Program-made: the position numbers and the translations under genes
In this document: one piece after another, positions 1 to 7,753 of the stretch
Layout of the letters: each line of letters starts with the position of its first letter
Numbering within the stretch: the first letter of the stretch is position 1
Notes under the pieces: model-generated
The model's database searches: none
Told to the model about the DNA's origin: nothing
Seen by the model: the letters and a program-made list of their open reading frames with translations, nothing else
Assembly (NCBI GenBank): GCA_910585375.1
Contig: CAJUCZ010000021.1
Location: forward strand, 1 to 30,261
Source: an uncultured Alphaproteobacteria bacterium
GTDB taxonomy: Bacteria; Pseudomonadota; Alphaproteobacteria; RF32; CAG-239
DNA length: 30,261 nt
Direction of reading: 5' to 3'

Positions 1-305
1 AGGGCTAGTACTTTTGGTTACTTTTGTTACATGACAAAAGTAACATAAAGAAAAACCAACTTTATGAAGAAACCAAACCCCGAAAATAAAAAAAACAACG
101 ACAAAAGGGGATGAAAGAAAGCGAGAGGAGAAAAAAGGGGCGAGCGGTGGAGGGAGAGCGAGAGTGGAAAAGAAAGGCCGCGGCAAAAGGGGGGAAAGAA
201 AGAGCGGAGAGCAAAAGTGACAAGGGGACGAGAAGAGGACTAAACAATCCCTGATAGAAAATCAAAAAGAAAATAAAAAGAGTGCATCAGAGGGAGAGAA
301 ATTTT
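1..305. repeat. Dispersed repeat copy 1: hairpin head plus purine-rich tract
   Basis: The first 45 bases are identical to 12196-12240. They include a perfect 11-bp inverted repeat, GTTACTTTTGT at 17-27 and its complement at 34-44, around a six-base loop. From about 85 to 300 the plus strand is almost only A and G; it is related to the second copy, for example around 144-176 against 12327-12359, though with indels. The tract ends next to the tilS stop codon, so read-through RNA from tilS would be pyrimidine-rich. An open frame at 62-265 on the minus strand is low-complexity Phe/Leu/Ser/Pro and is not believed to be a gene. No other gene is seen in these 307 bases. Confidence 0.75.
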
Positions 306-307
306 CT

Positions 308-1438
308 TTACTCCTTTGTTCCAATATATTCTTTTTCGTTTCTGTAAAGCGCCAAACGAAGTTTATAGGGCAATTTCCGGCGTTTCAACGCTGAATGAGC
401 CATAACATAATCATCCCAATCCTTACGCCTCAAAACCCCTTTGCATCGCATTTCACGAACGATCCAAATCCGATGTCCGAAATTGATAATCTCACATCCG
501 CCCAGCGTACGATTCTTAAAATCTTCGGATAACAAAACGGCTTCAAGCCTTTCGCTTTCCTCCAACCGCGGAGGATAAACATTTCCGCCAATTTTTTTCA
601 ACAAAAATATTAACACCCGCAACCGCAACTCCTGATGCAGCTTTTGCCAGCCGGCTGGGGAAAAGGCACAACCACATTCCTCCCAAAAAACAACATCCGA
701 CTTTATAAATTTCTCGGTTTCAGTCTCCAGATAATCCCGAACCCGCGCCATTCTGTCCGCCGTTGCGGCTAACCGCTCAACCGTAATACCGACACTGTCT
801 TCCAATACAGGCAGCAGCTTGCGAATTCTCACCCGCAAATAATCGTCATCGCGATTTGACGGATCTTCAACCCATTGCACGCCCTGCTCACGCAAATATG
901 CCCTAAGATCTTCCGGCAATACATTTAAAAGCGGTCGCCAAAGTTCAATCCCGTTGCGTTCTGTCCGCTCCTGCATGGCCGCCAACCCGTCGACACCGCT
1001 GCCGCGTTGCAGCCGCATTAAAAAAGTCTCGGCCTGATCACGCTGATTATGCGCAACCAGAAGCACAGGCACGTCATTTTCCAGACACCACTTCCGCAAC
1101 AGTCCGTAACGCGCCTCCCGCGCCGCTTCTTCAATGCCTTTTTCCGGTTTTTGTCCTTCCCAATGCAAAATATGGTGCTCCACACCAATCTTTTTCATAA
1201 GCAACGCAACATACTCCGCTTCGGCTCCTGCCTCCGGCCGCAGTTGATGGTCAACCGTCAGAGCAACCAACCGGATACTATTTTCATCACTCCAGTTTTT
1301 TAACAAATAAACTAAGGCCAAAGAATCTGCGCCACCGGAAACTCCGACTGCCCACCCCCCTGGCTTTGTTTCATAATAAGCATTAATTCTTTTTAAATTT
1401 GCCGCAAATAACGCCTGCAACCTTTCACTGACCGGCAC
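308..1438 (-). CDS. tilS: tRNA(Ile)-lysidine synthetase TilS
   Basis: TilS uses ATP and lysine to convert the wobble cytidine of the tRNA-Ile CAU anticodon to lysidine, so that the tRNA reads AUA and is charged with isoleucine. The N-terminal PP-loop is clear: SGGADS at residues 34-39, then the alpha-hydrolase-like fold with LTVDHQLR and VAHNQRDQAETFLMRL segments typical of the family. At 376 residues it is shorter than the E. coli enzyme (about 430), with a compact C-terminal part. The start is a GTG directly abutting the cpoB stop codon, with a GGGG ribosome-site candidate inside the end of cpoB, so translation is probably coupled. ftsH, a frequent alphaproteobacterial neighbour downstream, is absent; the purine-rich repeat is there instead. 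Confidence 0.93.
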   Translation of the reverse strand: MPVSERLQALFAANLKRINAYYETKPGGWAVGVSGGADSLALVYLLKNWSDENSIRLVALTVDHQLRPEAGAEAEYVALLMKKIGVEHHILHWEGQKPEKGIEEAAREARYGLLRKWCLENDVPVLLVAHNQRDQAETFLMRLQRGSGVDGLAAMQERTERNGIELWRPLLNVLPEDLRAYLREQGVQWVEDPSNRDDDYLRVRIRKLLPVLEDSVGITVERLAATADRMARVRDYLETETEKFIKSDVVFWEECGCAFSPAGWQKLHQELRLRVLIFLLKKIGGNVYPPRLEESERLEAVLLSEDFKNRTLGGCEIINFGHRIWIVREMRCKGVLRRKDWDDYVMAHSALKRRKLPYKLRLALYRNEKEYIGTKE

Positions 1439-2329
1439 CTATTTGCACCCCAATTTTTTGGCTTCTTCCGCCGCCCTGTTTAATACCGTTGCTTCAGCCT
1501 TCGGAAACTCTGTTTTTACACTAAGAAATGACTGGCATGCTTCATTTTTCTTACCAAGTTCTTTCATGGACATTCCCAGTTTTAACAAACTATCGGCTCC
1601 TTTTGCCCCGTTTTTATATTTTTCAATACCTTTTGCAAAAGCAATAGCGGCACGCTGCCAATCTTTTTTGGCATAATAAACTTCACCCAGCCAATATTGG
1701 GCATTTCCGGCCAATTTATCATCCGGATAACGCTTTAAAATAGAATTAAAATTCTGATCCGCAGTGGCATAATCCGAAGTCTTCAAAGCATCCAGACCGG
1801 CCTGATACAAATCCGCCGCACTTTTGGTTTTAACCGGCGCCAGATCATCTCCTTTGGCAACACTGTCTCCGGTCACCGATTTTGGAGCATTCGTTGCAAC
1901 CTTGGGAGAAAATTTTCCGCTCTGTGCCGCCTTGGAAATTGAAATCGTCCCGGCTTCCGCAACACCTGCTTTTCCGGCATTAATCGGCTTGCCTTCAATC
2001 ATCTTAATTCGGACATCAATATCCTTATTCATCAAATCAATTTTATCTTCCAGACCCTGAATTTTGAATTCCAACTGATCAATCCGTCCGGTCAGCTTTC
2101 TGATTTCTTCATCAAATTCACCGATCTTAACAGCGAAATCAGCAGCTGACGTCGGATTAATCTCATTATTGCTGCGATACACTTGCCGCTGCAGAATTTT
2201 CAAATCCTCCCGCAAGATCGCAATTTCATCCATCGCCGCATTGGCACTCTGAGCAAAAGCCTCAAAAGATACAGCGGAAAGAACTGCTATTCCGGTTGTC
2301 AAAAATGTAATAAAATTAGTCTTTTTCAT
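1439..2329 (-). CDS. cpoB: Tol-Pal system protein CpoB/YbgF (coiled coil plus TPR)
   Basis: Periplasmic partner of the Tol-Pal system that links outer-membrane constriction to peptidoglycan synthesis at division. The protein (296 aa) starts with a signal peptide (KK, hydrophobic stretch, cleavage near AFAQS). A coiled coil of about 90 residues follows, then a low-complexity linker and C-terminal TPR repeats (YQAGLDALKTSDYATA, AQYWLGEVYYAKKDW, LLKLGMSMKELGKK). The frame is open further upstream, but the ATG at 2329 has GAGG eight bases ahead and begins the signal peptide, so it was chosen. It follows pal across a hairpin terminator and abuts tilS with no spacer. The pal-cpoB order is the conserved one. 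Confidence 0.9.
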   Translation of the reverse strand: MKKTNFITFLTTGIAVLSAVSFEAFAQSANAAMDEIAILREDLKILQRQVYRSNNEINPTSAADFAVKIGEFDEEIRKLTGRIDQLEFKIQGLEDKIDLMNKDIDVRIKMIEGKPINAGKAGVAEAGTISISKAAQSGKFSPKVATNAPKSVTGDSVAKGDDLAPVKTKSAADLYQAGLDALKTSDYATADQNFNSILKRYPDDKLAGNAQYWLGEVYYAKKDWQRAAIAFAKGIEKYKNGAKGADSLLKLGMSMKELGKKNEACQSFLSVKTEFPKAEATVLNRAAEEAKKLGCK

Positions 2330-2438
2330 TATCATATCCTCAATTTTCAGGCTAAAACCAATTATCAGATATCCTAAAATAATTATCTGCCGAGCACAAG
2401 CCCAAACTTTTATCTGCACACATCCGCAACAATACAAA

Positions 2439-2469
2439 AAAAACGTACCCCGAATAAGGATACGTTTTT
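2439..2469 (-). terminator. Intrinsic terminator or attenuator after pal
   Basis: AAAAACGTA at 2439-2447 pairs with TACGTTTTT at 2461-2469, and the stem is lengthened by an imperfect CCC/GGA part. On the minus strand the stem is followed by a run of T. It lies between pal and cpoB, so cpoB-tilS would depend on read-through or an internal promoter. Confidence 0.6.
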
Positions 2470-2491
2470 ATAATTCAGACGTCAGATCAGA

Positions 2492-2953
2492 TTAACGCAG
2501 TTTAACAACTGTAACCGCACGACGGTTCTGAGCCCAGGCAGCTTCATTCTGACCTTCTACAGCCGGATGATCTTTACCGTAAGAAATTACGGAAATTCTG
2601 TCTGCGGCAATACCCTGAGATACCAAGTAAGCTTTTACAGCATTGGCACGACGTTCACCCAAAGCCAAGTTGTATTCTCTTGTACCTCTGTCATCGCAGT
2701 AACCTTGAATTACAGCGTCAACATTGTTGTGGTCTTTCAACCAATTAGCTTGGCTGTCCAAAGCTTCTCTTGCATTCAAAGACAAAGCAGAGCTGTCAAA
2801 TGCAAAGTAAACTCTGTCTTCAGCATTTTCCATAAAATCGCGAGCCGCTTTGCTTTCGCATTCACTGCCGCCGAAAAGGCCGCCGTCAGAACCTAAAGAG
2901 GAACATCCGGACAAGACAACAATCGCACAAAACAAACTTAAAAGTTTTTTCAT
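2492..2953 (-). CDS. pal: Peptidoglycan-associated lipoprotein Pal
   Basis: Outer-membrane lipoprotein that binds peptidoglycan (meso-DAP) and TolB; part of the Tol-Pal envelope system. It has a lipoprotein signal peptide with lipobox LSGC (lipidated Cys17). A short linker and a full OmpA-like domain follow (VYFAFDSSALS, IQGYCDDRGTREYNLALG, RRANAVKAYL). The length of 153 aa is normal for the family. The ATG has a GGAG site upstream. tolB, normally directly upstream, is not here; the upstream side is 417 bases of AT-rich intergenic DNA and then an unrelated divergent pair, so pal is detached from tolQRAB. A terminator-like hairpin follows the gene. Confidence 0.95.
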   Translation of the reverse strand: MKKLLSLFCAIVVLSGCSSLGSDGGLFGGSECESKAARDFMENAEDRVYFAFDSSALSLNAREALDSQANWLKDHNNVDAVIQGYCDDRGTREYNLALGERRANAVKAYLVSQGIAADRISVISYGKDHPAVEGQNEAAWAQNRRAVTVVKLR

Positions 2954-3370
2954 ATTATTTTCTCCATATGGGTTTATTACTTAATTGCTAAACAACTAAT
3001 ACAGCAATAACTTAAGCAATTAAATTTTATTTTTCAACAACAAAAACATTCTGCTGACAAAAAAAATTAAAAAACGGCAAAAATTATAAATAAAAACATC
3101 ATAAGGACGAAAATTCAATACATAAATAGTCGTATTTTTTTCAATTTCTTTCGTCAAAAGAGTCCTCATTTTCCGATTCTTAAAACAGCGCCATTTTTAA
3201 AAATGCACCAATTAAGGTGCTTCTTTGTTATGCAAACCATTCCTTTCGGCAAATCCGATTTTAGAGTACTTGGAGACAGCAATTTTAAAAGATTATCAGA
3301 ATATTATTCATTGTCTTTTTGCCATAAGCATGCTATAATAATCAATATGTTTAATTGTCGGAGAAATGTT
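2954..3370. other. AT-rich intergenic region between pal and the island
   Basis: No credible gene. It should hold the minus-strand pal promoter, which I could not place confidently. At about 3203-3223 there is a short hairpin (GCACC/GGTGC) followed by T-rich sequence. The plus-strand promoter of the next gene lies at its right end. Confidence 0.5.
3311..3339 (+). promoter_or_regulatory. Sigma70-type promoter for the 3371-4944 genes
   Basis: TTGTCT at 3311-3316, a 17-base spacer, and TATAAT at 3334-3339. The predicted transcript starts near 3346, about 25 bases before the ATG at 3371, with GGAG at 3360-3363 as ribosome site. Confidence 0.7.
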
Positions 3371-3760
3371 ATGAATAATAAACTTAATTTTTTTGAAAAT
3401 CCTACCGATGATAATAACGATAGTGATAAAATAGATATTTCTCTAGAAGAGTTGGAATTAAAAGAGAGAAATATTCCAGCCAAACGTTTTGATGAACAGA
3501 CTGGTGCTTTTGTGTACAAAGATGATCAATTGAGAGAAAAAGCAGAAAAAAGAAAGCTAGCTTCAAATTACCATGATGAAATCCAAACAAGATTACAAGG
3601 ATTAAAAAAACATCTGAGCCGCAAAGGATTGGAAAATGAGCTCGGAAAAACAGGAAATTCATCAACAGGAGAAGTGTCCGGGCAGGACAAAAAAGTTGCA
3701 GCAATACAAACAGAGCATGCTAAAAGCTATATTTTAAGACACCGGAATAGAGAGAGATGA
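3371..3760 (+). CDS. Hypothetical charged 129-aa protein
   Basis: Not recognised. The frame is open from 3203, but the ATG at 3371 is preceded by GGAG at seven bases and lies just behind a strong promoter, so this start is preferred. The 129-residue product has no signal peptide or membrane segment. It is very hydrophilic and rich in Lys, Glu, Asp and Asn, with a helical charged middle (DQLREKAEKRKLASNYHDEI) and a probably disordered tail. It precedes the HExxH protein by about 50 bases on the same strand and shares its AT-rich composition, unlike pal and pheA on either side. It could be a chaperone, inhibitor or regulator of the protease-like neighbour; that is inference only. Confidence 0.65.
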   Translation: MNNKLNFFENPTDDNNDSDKIDISLEELELKERNIPAKRFDEQTGAFVYKDDQLREKAEKRKLASNYHDEIQTRLQGLKKHLSRKGLENELGKTGNSSTGEVSGQDKKVAAIQTEHAKSYILRHRNRER

Positions 3761-3810
3761 TAACATAATGATGGGCATTGTCATATAAATTACCTACAGG
3801 CAAAAAAATA

Positions 3811-4944
3811 ATGAGTGATAGCCAACCTAAAATAAATTTTGCAAGCAATCCAATGTATAGTTTCTATGGGTTATGGTGTGATTGTGCACAAAATAAAGAT
3901 GCTTTAAATGGGTTTGATGATGACAGACTATCAAAAATTGCTAATGTTGCTCCTCAAAAAGGGAGTAAGATGCGCTCAATAATAGGAAAAATCCATGAAT
4001 TTAATATTACCGATATAACTGGCCTAAAGTCGTTAATAAAAGATAAGCTTGATACGCAAACTTTAGAAATTTTGGAATCTGCTTTTGAAGCTTATAAAGA
4101 ATTTTATGCAAAAAACAAAAAAAATATTGATAACAATTTGATAGTTATGGACACGGAACAACAAACATATCAAAGAGAATTAGCTAAACTTTATAAATGC
4201 TTTGACATTTCGCCGGAAACCATTTGTAGCTGTTACCTCAACCCTTTCCCTAAAAACAAAATCAATGACGGTATCTCTAATAACAAAAGTGTAAGTATGG
4301 ATTACTCTTTGAATAAGACAGAAGATGCAAATAACTATGTAAGTAATTCAGACATATTAAAAAGAAAATTATCAACTCCGTTTCATGAAGCAACACATTT
4401 TTTATTCAACAATTCCCAATTAAAAAAAGATATTGAAGAGGAAAAATACCCACAAATAAATAGCGTCCTAAACCAAGTTATCTCAAAATTTGAGAAAAAA
4501 GGAAATGGTAGTGCTTCAAGAGATGAAATCAAACCTTTTGCGATAGGCGCAATCAATGAAGCATTTGCAGCTTGTTCATCAGCTTTGTATAATGAAAAAA
4601 CAACAGGAAAACCTGTTACTAATGACAATGAATGGTATCATGGCTGGAAGGAGGCTAACGACCTTGCAAAACAGATGTATCCTCTTTTTAAGGAGTACCT
4701 TAATGAAGGCAAATCATTTGATTGCCAATTTTTCGCAAAGTTAAGCTCCGCAATTAAAATTGACGAACTGAGGAATAGTAACAAATTGCAACCACAAGAA
4801 AAAACTAGCTCTGACAAAATTTTAGGTCTTAGAGGATTAGACGCTGTACCTCAAACAAGAACCCCGGATAGATCATCTCAGAGCTTGTCTAAGGCTAATT
4901 CTAATATTATTAAATATATTCAAGACAGTAAGCAAAATGCTTAA
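3811..4944 (+). CDS. Putative zinc metallopeptidase (HExxH), unknown family
   Basis: A 377-residue protein without signal peptide or obvious membrane helix. HEATH at residues 192-196 fits the zincin HExxH motif (two His zinc ligands, catalytic Glu). Glu250 in the segment AINEAFAA, 54 residues further on, is a plausible third ligand as in gluzincins. The frame extends upstream to a TTG at 3778, but the ATG at 3811 with an AGG upstream is the better start. The N-terminal half (SFYGLWCDCAQNKD and onward) and the Ser/Lys/Gln-rich tail are not recognised. Base composition is clearly more AT-rich than the surrounding core genes, which suggests acquisition. Without a secretion signal it could act in the cytoplasm or be a type IV/VI-type effector; neither can be shown here. 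Confidence 0.75.
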   Translation: MSDSQPKINFASNPMYSFYGLWCDCAQNKDALNGFDDDRLSKIANVAPQKGSKMRSIIGKIHEFNITDITGLKSLIKDKLDTQTLEILESAFEAYKEFYAKNKKNIDNNLIVMDTEQQTYQRELAKLYKCFDISPETICSCYLNPFPKNKINDGISNNKSVSMDYSLNKTEDANNYVSNSDILKRKLSTPFHEATHFLFNNSQLKKDIEEEKYPQINSVLNQVISKFEKKGNGSASRDEIKPFAIGAINEAFAACSSALYNEKTTGKPVTNDNEWYHGWKEANDLAKQMYPLFKEYLNEGKSFDCQFFAKLSSAIKIDELRNSNKLQPQEKTSSDKILGLRGLDAVPQTRTPDRSSQSLSKANSNIIKYIQDSKQNA

Positions 4945-5014
4945 ATTCTTGTTGTTAATCCCATAAAAAATCCTCATCATTCTCAGCCCAACATGCATAT
5001 ATCACATAAATTTC

Positions 5015-5042
5015 TTGCACAAAAACACAAAACTTTTATACT
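5015..5042 (+). promoter_or_regulatory. Promoter of pheA
   Basis: TTGCAC at 5015-5020, a 16-base spacer, and TATACT at 5037-5042. The expected start is near 5049, some 20 bases before the ATG at 5071. No leader-peptide attenuator fits in this short leader. Confidence 0.65.
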
Positions 5043-5070
5043 ATGCTAAAAAAAGCAAAGGAAATATCCC

Positions 5071-5907
5071 ATGAAATTAAAAATCGCTTATCAGGGCGTG
5101 GCCGGCGCCTATTCCCAGATTGCCGCCCGCCAGCTTTTCCCCGAACAGGAATATGTTGCCTGCGATACTTTTGAAAAAGCCATGACCCTGGTGCATGAAA
5201 AACAAATCGATCTGGCCGTCATTCCGGTTGAAAACTCCAACGCCGGCCGTGTCGCCGATGTTCACTTTCTTCTGCCCAAATCGGGCCTTTATATAGTCGG
5301 CGAACACTTTCTCCGCATTGAACATCAGCTTTGGGGCCTGCCGGAAAGCAATTTGGCAGAAATAGAAACGGCCTACTCCCACCCGCAGGCTTTGGCCCAA
5401 TGCTCCGAATTTCTCAAAAAACGGCAAATTACGCCGGTCGCCCGCATTGACACGGCTAAATCCTGCGCCGATATTATCCGCGACAATAACAAAAAGCAGG
5501 CCGCCATAGCCTCCCAGCTTGCCGGAGAAATTTACGGCCTGAAAAAACTCGCAGCCAATATAGAAAATGCCGCCAACAACACCACCCGATTTCTTATAAT
5601 GTCACCGCAGCAGGAAATTCCCGAATATGATGGCGAAAAATACATCACGTCTTTTATTTTTCATGCCAAAAACATTCCTGCCGCATTATACAAAGCCTTG
5701 GGCGGCTTCGCCACCAACGGCATAAACATTACCAAATTGGAAAGCTACCTGCTCGACGGCAAATTCGTTTCGGCTCAGTTTTACGTTGAAATTGAAGCTC
5801 ATCCGGCACAGCAGGCTTACAAAAACGCTTTTGAAGAACTGGCTTTTTTTTCGCAGGAAGTCAACATTTTGGGCACTTATTTGGCTAACCCGTATCGTGA
5901 CTTATAA
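5071..5907 (+). CDS. pheA: Prephenate dehydratase
   Basis: Converts prephenate to phenylpyruvate in phenylalanine synthesis; a monofunctional enzyme of 278 residues without a chorismate mutase domain. The catalytic part shows IAYQGVAGAYS at the N-terminus, VIPVENSNAGRV, and the active-site TRF (in NNTTRF, around residues 172-174). A C-terminal ACT domain (ALGGFATNGINITKLESY) should bind phenylalanine for feedback inhibition; it has ESYL where many homologues have ESRP, a form I associate with alphaproteobacteria. It has its own promoter and a downstream intrinsic terminator, so it appears to be a single-gene unit. Confidence 0.94.
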   Translation: MKLKIAYQGVAGAYSQIAARQLFPEQEYVACDTFEKAMTLVHEKQIDLAVIPVENSNAGRVADVHFLLPKSGLYIVGEHFLRIEHQLWGLPESNLAEIETAYSHPQALAQCSEFLKKRQITPVARIDTAKSCADIIRDNNKKQAAIASQLAGEIYGLKKLAANIENAANNTTRFLIMSPQQEIPEYDGEKYITSFIFHAKNIPAALYKALGGFATNGINITKLESYLLDGKFVSAQFYVEIEAHPAQQAYKNAFEELAFFSQEVNILGTYLANPYRDL

Positions 5908-5929
5908 AAATAATTTGACTTTTGCATTT

Positions 5930-5957
5930 AAAAGGGAGAATATGAACTCCCTTTTTT
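5930..5957 (+). terminator. Intrinsic terminator of pheA
   Basis: AAAAGGGAG at 5930-5938 pairs with CTCCCTTTT at 5947-5955 around an eight-base loop, followed by more T. Confidence 0.8.
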
Positions 5958-5981
5958 ATTATTAATTTAAATTATTGCATT

Positions 5982-6269
5982 ATGAACAACGCGACTGAAT
6001 TCAATTATGACGAGGCGGTCAAAAACGGTTCACTGATAACTTGCTATCAATACAAGCTGGGAGAAGTTTATCAAAGAAAAATCAAAATGTTTCAAGACCC
6101 CGTTATTGCCAACGGCCCTTACGGCGCCCGGCTGGTAAAGTTAAAAATTCGTACTGCGCCTTTTCAGCTGACAACCGGAAAGACCTATAATTTAAATTTC
6201 CGCGTCACATTCCTTCGGGAGTTCTCGGTGGAAATAGACGTTCTTTCCGCAGCAGAAGTTAAAGATTGA
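5982..6269 (+). CDS. Hypothetical 95-aa protein
   Basis: Not recognised. The frame is open from the ATG at 5982 to a TGA at 6267-6269, bounded by the pheA terminator upstream and a bidirectional terminator downstream, which leaves little else for this interval to do. The upstream sequence is AT-rich and shows no convincing Shine-Dalgarno site, so the start is uncertain; Met36 would be an alternative. The product has no signal peptide. Its C-terminal half alternates polar and hydrophobic residues (LVKLKIRTAPFQL, NLNFRVTFLREFSVEI), as in a small beta-sandwich or barrel. Confidence 0.55.
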   Translation: MNNATEFNYDEAVKNGSLITCYQYKLGEVYQRKIKMFQDPVIANGPYGARLVKLKIRTAPFQLTTGKTYNLNFRVTFLREFSVEIDVLSAAEVKD

Positions 6270-6280
6270 CATTACTAAAA

Positions 6281-6316
6281 AAACATCCGTTAAAAATTTA
6301 ACGGATGTTTTTTTCA
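6281..6316. terminator. Bidirectional terminator between the 95-aa gene and atpF
   Basis: A near-perfect palindrome: AAACATCCGTTAAA at 6281-6294 and its complement at 6297-6310, with A runs on the left and T runs on the right. It can end transcripts from both directions; the atpF stop codon lies in the T run. Confidence 0.85.
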
Positions 6317-6907
6317 TTTGGCTTTTTTCAATAAGGCAATCGAGTTCTCAATAAGTTCGTTGTGCATCTTCTCGTCAAGTTTAAGCTTCAAAACTTCTTT
6401 AACGGCGCGGATACTCAGCTCCGTACCCATGGCGCGGATTTCCTGCACTGCCTGTTGTTCTGCCGTATTGATTCGGTTTTTCGCATCATTTTCCCGAATT
6501 TTAATATCTTCTTCCATTTTTCGGAGTCGCTCATTTTTCACCATTTCCATTTCACGTTCCGACTTTTCCAAAATCTCATAAGCCTCGTTTTTGGCATTCA
6601 GATATTTTTTCTCATATTCCACCCACATCTTCTGGGCATCGTCTTTAAGTTGTTGCGCATCATTAATCCGCTTGGCAATGGCATCAATCCGCTTAACCAG
6701 CATTGCTCCTGCCATTTTGACAACCGGCCGCGCCAACAACACGACTACCAGCACAAAAGCCAGACCGACCCAGAACTCCGGATTTTCATAAAAGGCACTG
6801 TAATGATGAGCAACATTTTCCACGGCGGCTGCAGCCGCATCGGCCGTTTCGGTCACAACTTCCTGAAGCATTTCAAATTCTTCGCTGTTTACTGCCTCTG
6901 CCGTCAT
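6314..6907 (-). CDS. atpF: ATP synthase F0 subunit b
   Basis: Peripheral-stalk subunit holding the F1 head against rotation. The 197-residue protein has an Ala/Glu-rich N-terminal extension of about 45 residues and one membrane segment (FWVGLAFVLVVVLLARPVV). A long charged coiled coil follows to the C-terminus (QLKDDAQKMWVEYEKKY, NERLRKMEEDIKIRENDAK). An AGGA site lies eight bases ahead of the ATG. It is the last gene of the F0 cluster and partners the b' protein directly upstream, the two-b arrangement known from alphaproteobacteria, cyanobacteria and chloroplasts. The F1 genes are not in the window, consistent with the usual separate F0 and F1 operons of alphaproteobacteria. Confidence 0.92.
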   Translation of the reverse strand: MTAEAVNSEEFEMLQEVVTETADAAAAAVENVAHHYSAFYENPEFWVGLAFVLVVVLLARPVVKMAGAMLVKRIDAIAKRINDAQQLKDDAQKMWVEYEKKYLNAKNEAYEILEKSEREMEMVKNERLRKMEEDIKIRENDAKNRINTAEQQAVQEIRAMGTELSIRAVKEVLKLKLDEKMHNELIENSIALLKKAK

Positions 6908-6918
6908 TTCTCACATCC

Positions 6919-7404
6919 TTAATTTTCCGCCGTTGCATTAACGACATTTTTAACATCTTTGCGGGAAACATTGTCAATCCCGATTTTTTTCAAAACATTA
7001 AGAGCCAGCTCTTCCGACATAGTGTCAAGCTGAGCCAGAGCTGCATCTTTGCTTTTGGAAATCTTGGCTTCGCTGTCGGCAATTTGCCTGCTCAAACGCA
7101 GGTTCAGTTCCTCCTGACGTTTTGCCACCAGCTCATCCAAATCTTTCTGCATTGTTTCCAGAGCTGACTGAGCCTGTGCCGTTGCCTCGGCAATGGCTTT
7201 ATTATAATTCGCCAGCGATTCTTCGGCCAAAGCTTTATTTTCTCTTGCTTTTTCAAGATAATCGTCAATCTTTCCCTGACGCTTGTCCATAATATCCGTT
7301 ATTCTGGGCAATATAAATTTTGACATGATAAACAACATCGCAAAAAAGCAGACAACCAGCCAAAACATTTGCGAAACATACCATGTAGGATCTAACTGCG
7401 GCAT
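6919..7404 (-). CDS. atpF': ATP synthase F0 subunit b'
   Basis: Second peripheral-stalk subunit (also named atpG or atpF2). The N-terminus MPQLDPTWYVSQMFWLV is highly typical of b', with a single membrane segment to about residue 30. The motif PRITDIMDKRQGKIDDYLEKA leads into the coiled coil. It has 161 residues. AGGAG lies about five bases ahead of the ATG. It sits 11 bases upstream of atpF and about 70 bases downstream of atpE in one transcription unit. Confidence 0.93.
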   Translation of the reverse strand: MPQLDPTWYVSQMFWLVVCFFAMLFIMSKFILPRITDIMDKRQGKIDDYLEKARENKALAEESLANYNKAIAEATAQAQSALETMQKDLDELVAKRQEELNLRLSRQIADSEAKISKSKDAALAQLDTMSEELALNVLKKIGIDNVSRKDVKNVVNATAEN

Positions 7405-7473
7405 CTCAACTCCTGACTTTCAATGATTCAAAGGGTGGTGCGGCCGCTGTCACCGCACCTTTTTCCCAAAAAA

Positions 7474-7695
7474 TTAATTGCCGGTCAGCATAATCAAAGC
7501 CACAACCAAAGCATACAAGGCAATAGCTTCAACCGCGGCAAAACCGACCCATCCGTAAATATCAACTTCTTTTTTGACTTGCGGATTGCGGCCGACTGCC
7601 GAAATAATAGCCGTCCATACCTGAGATACGCCCCAAGCCGAAGCCATCATACTCAAAGCACACATACCGGCGCCGATATAAGCCATAGGTTCCAT
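7474..7695 (-). CDS. atpE: ATP synthase F0 subunit c (proton ring)
   Basis: Forms the rotating c-ring that carries protons. The 73-residue hairpin has two membrane helices joined by the polar loop RNP (residues 36-38), and the ion-binding carboxylate is Glu56 in GFAAVEAIALY. Ala57 after it, and no Gln at the sodium-ligand position of the first helix, argue for protons rather than sodium. The first helix is odd: the usual glycine-rich GxGxGxG packing motif reads AxAxGxS (Ala18, Ala20, Gly22, Ser24), with Trp21 and Trp27 nearby. AGGA lies seven bases ahead of the ATG. It lies between atpB and atpF'. Confidence 0.95.
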   Translation of the reverse strand: MEPMAYIGAGMCALSMMASAWGVSQVWTAIISAVGRNPQVKKEVDIYGWVGFAAVEAIALYALVVALIMLTGN

Positions 7696-7753
7696 TTTTT
7701 TTCCTTTCTGTTAAGTTTACTAAATTATAAAAATCCTGACACAATTATACAAA

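Noticed and set aside
62..265. 67-codon minus-strand frame, Phe/Leu/Ser/Pro-rich
   Set aside because: It only reflects the purine-rich repeat; composition is low-complexity and there is no ribosome site.
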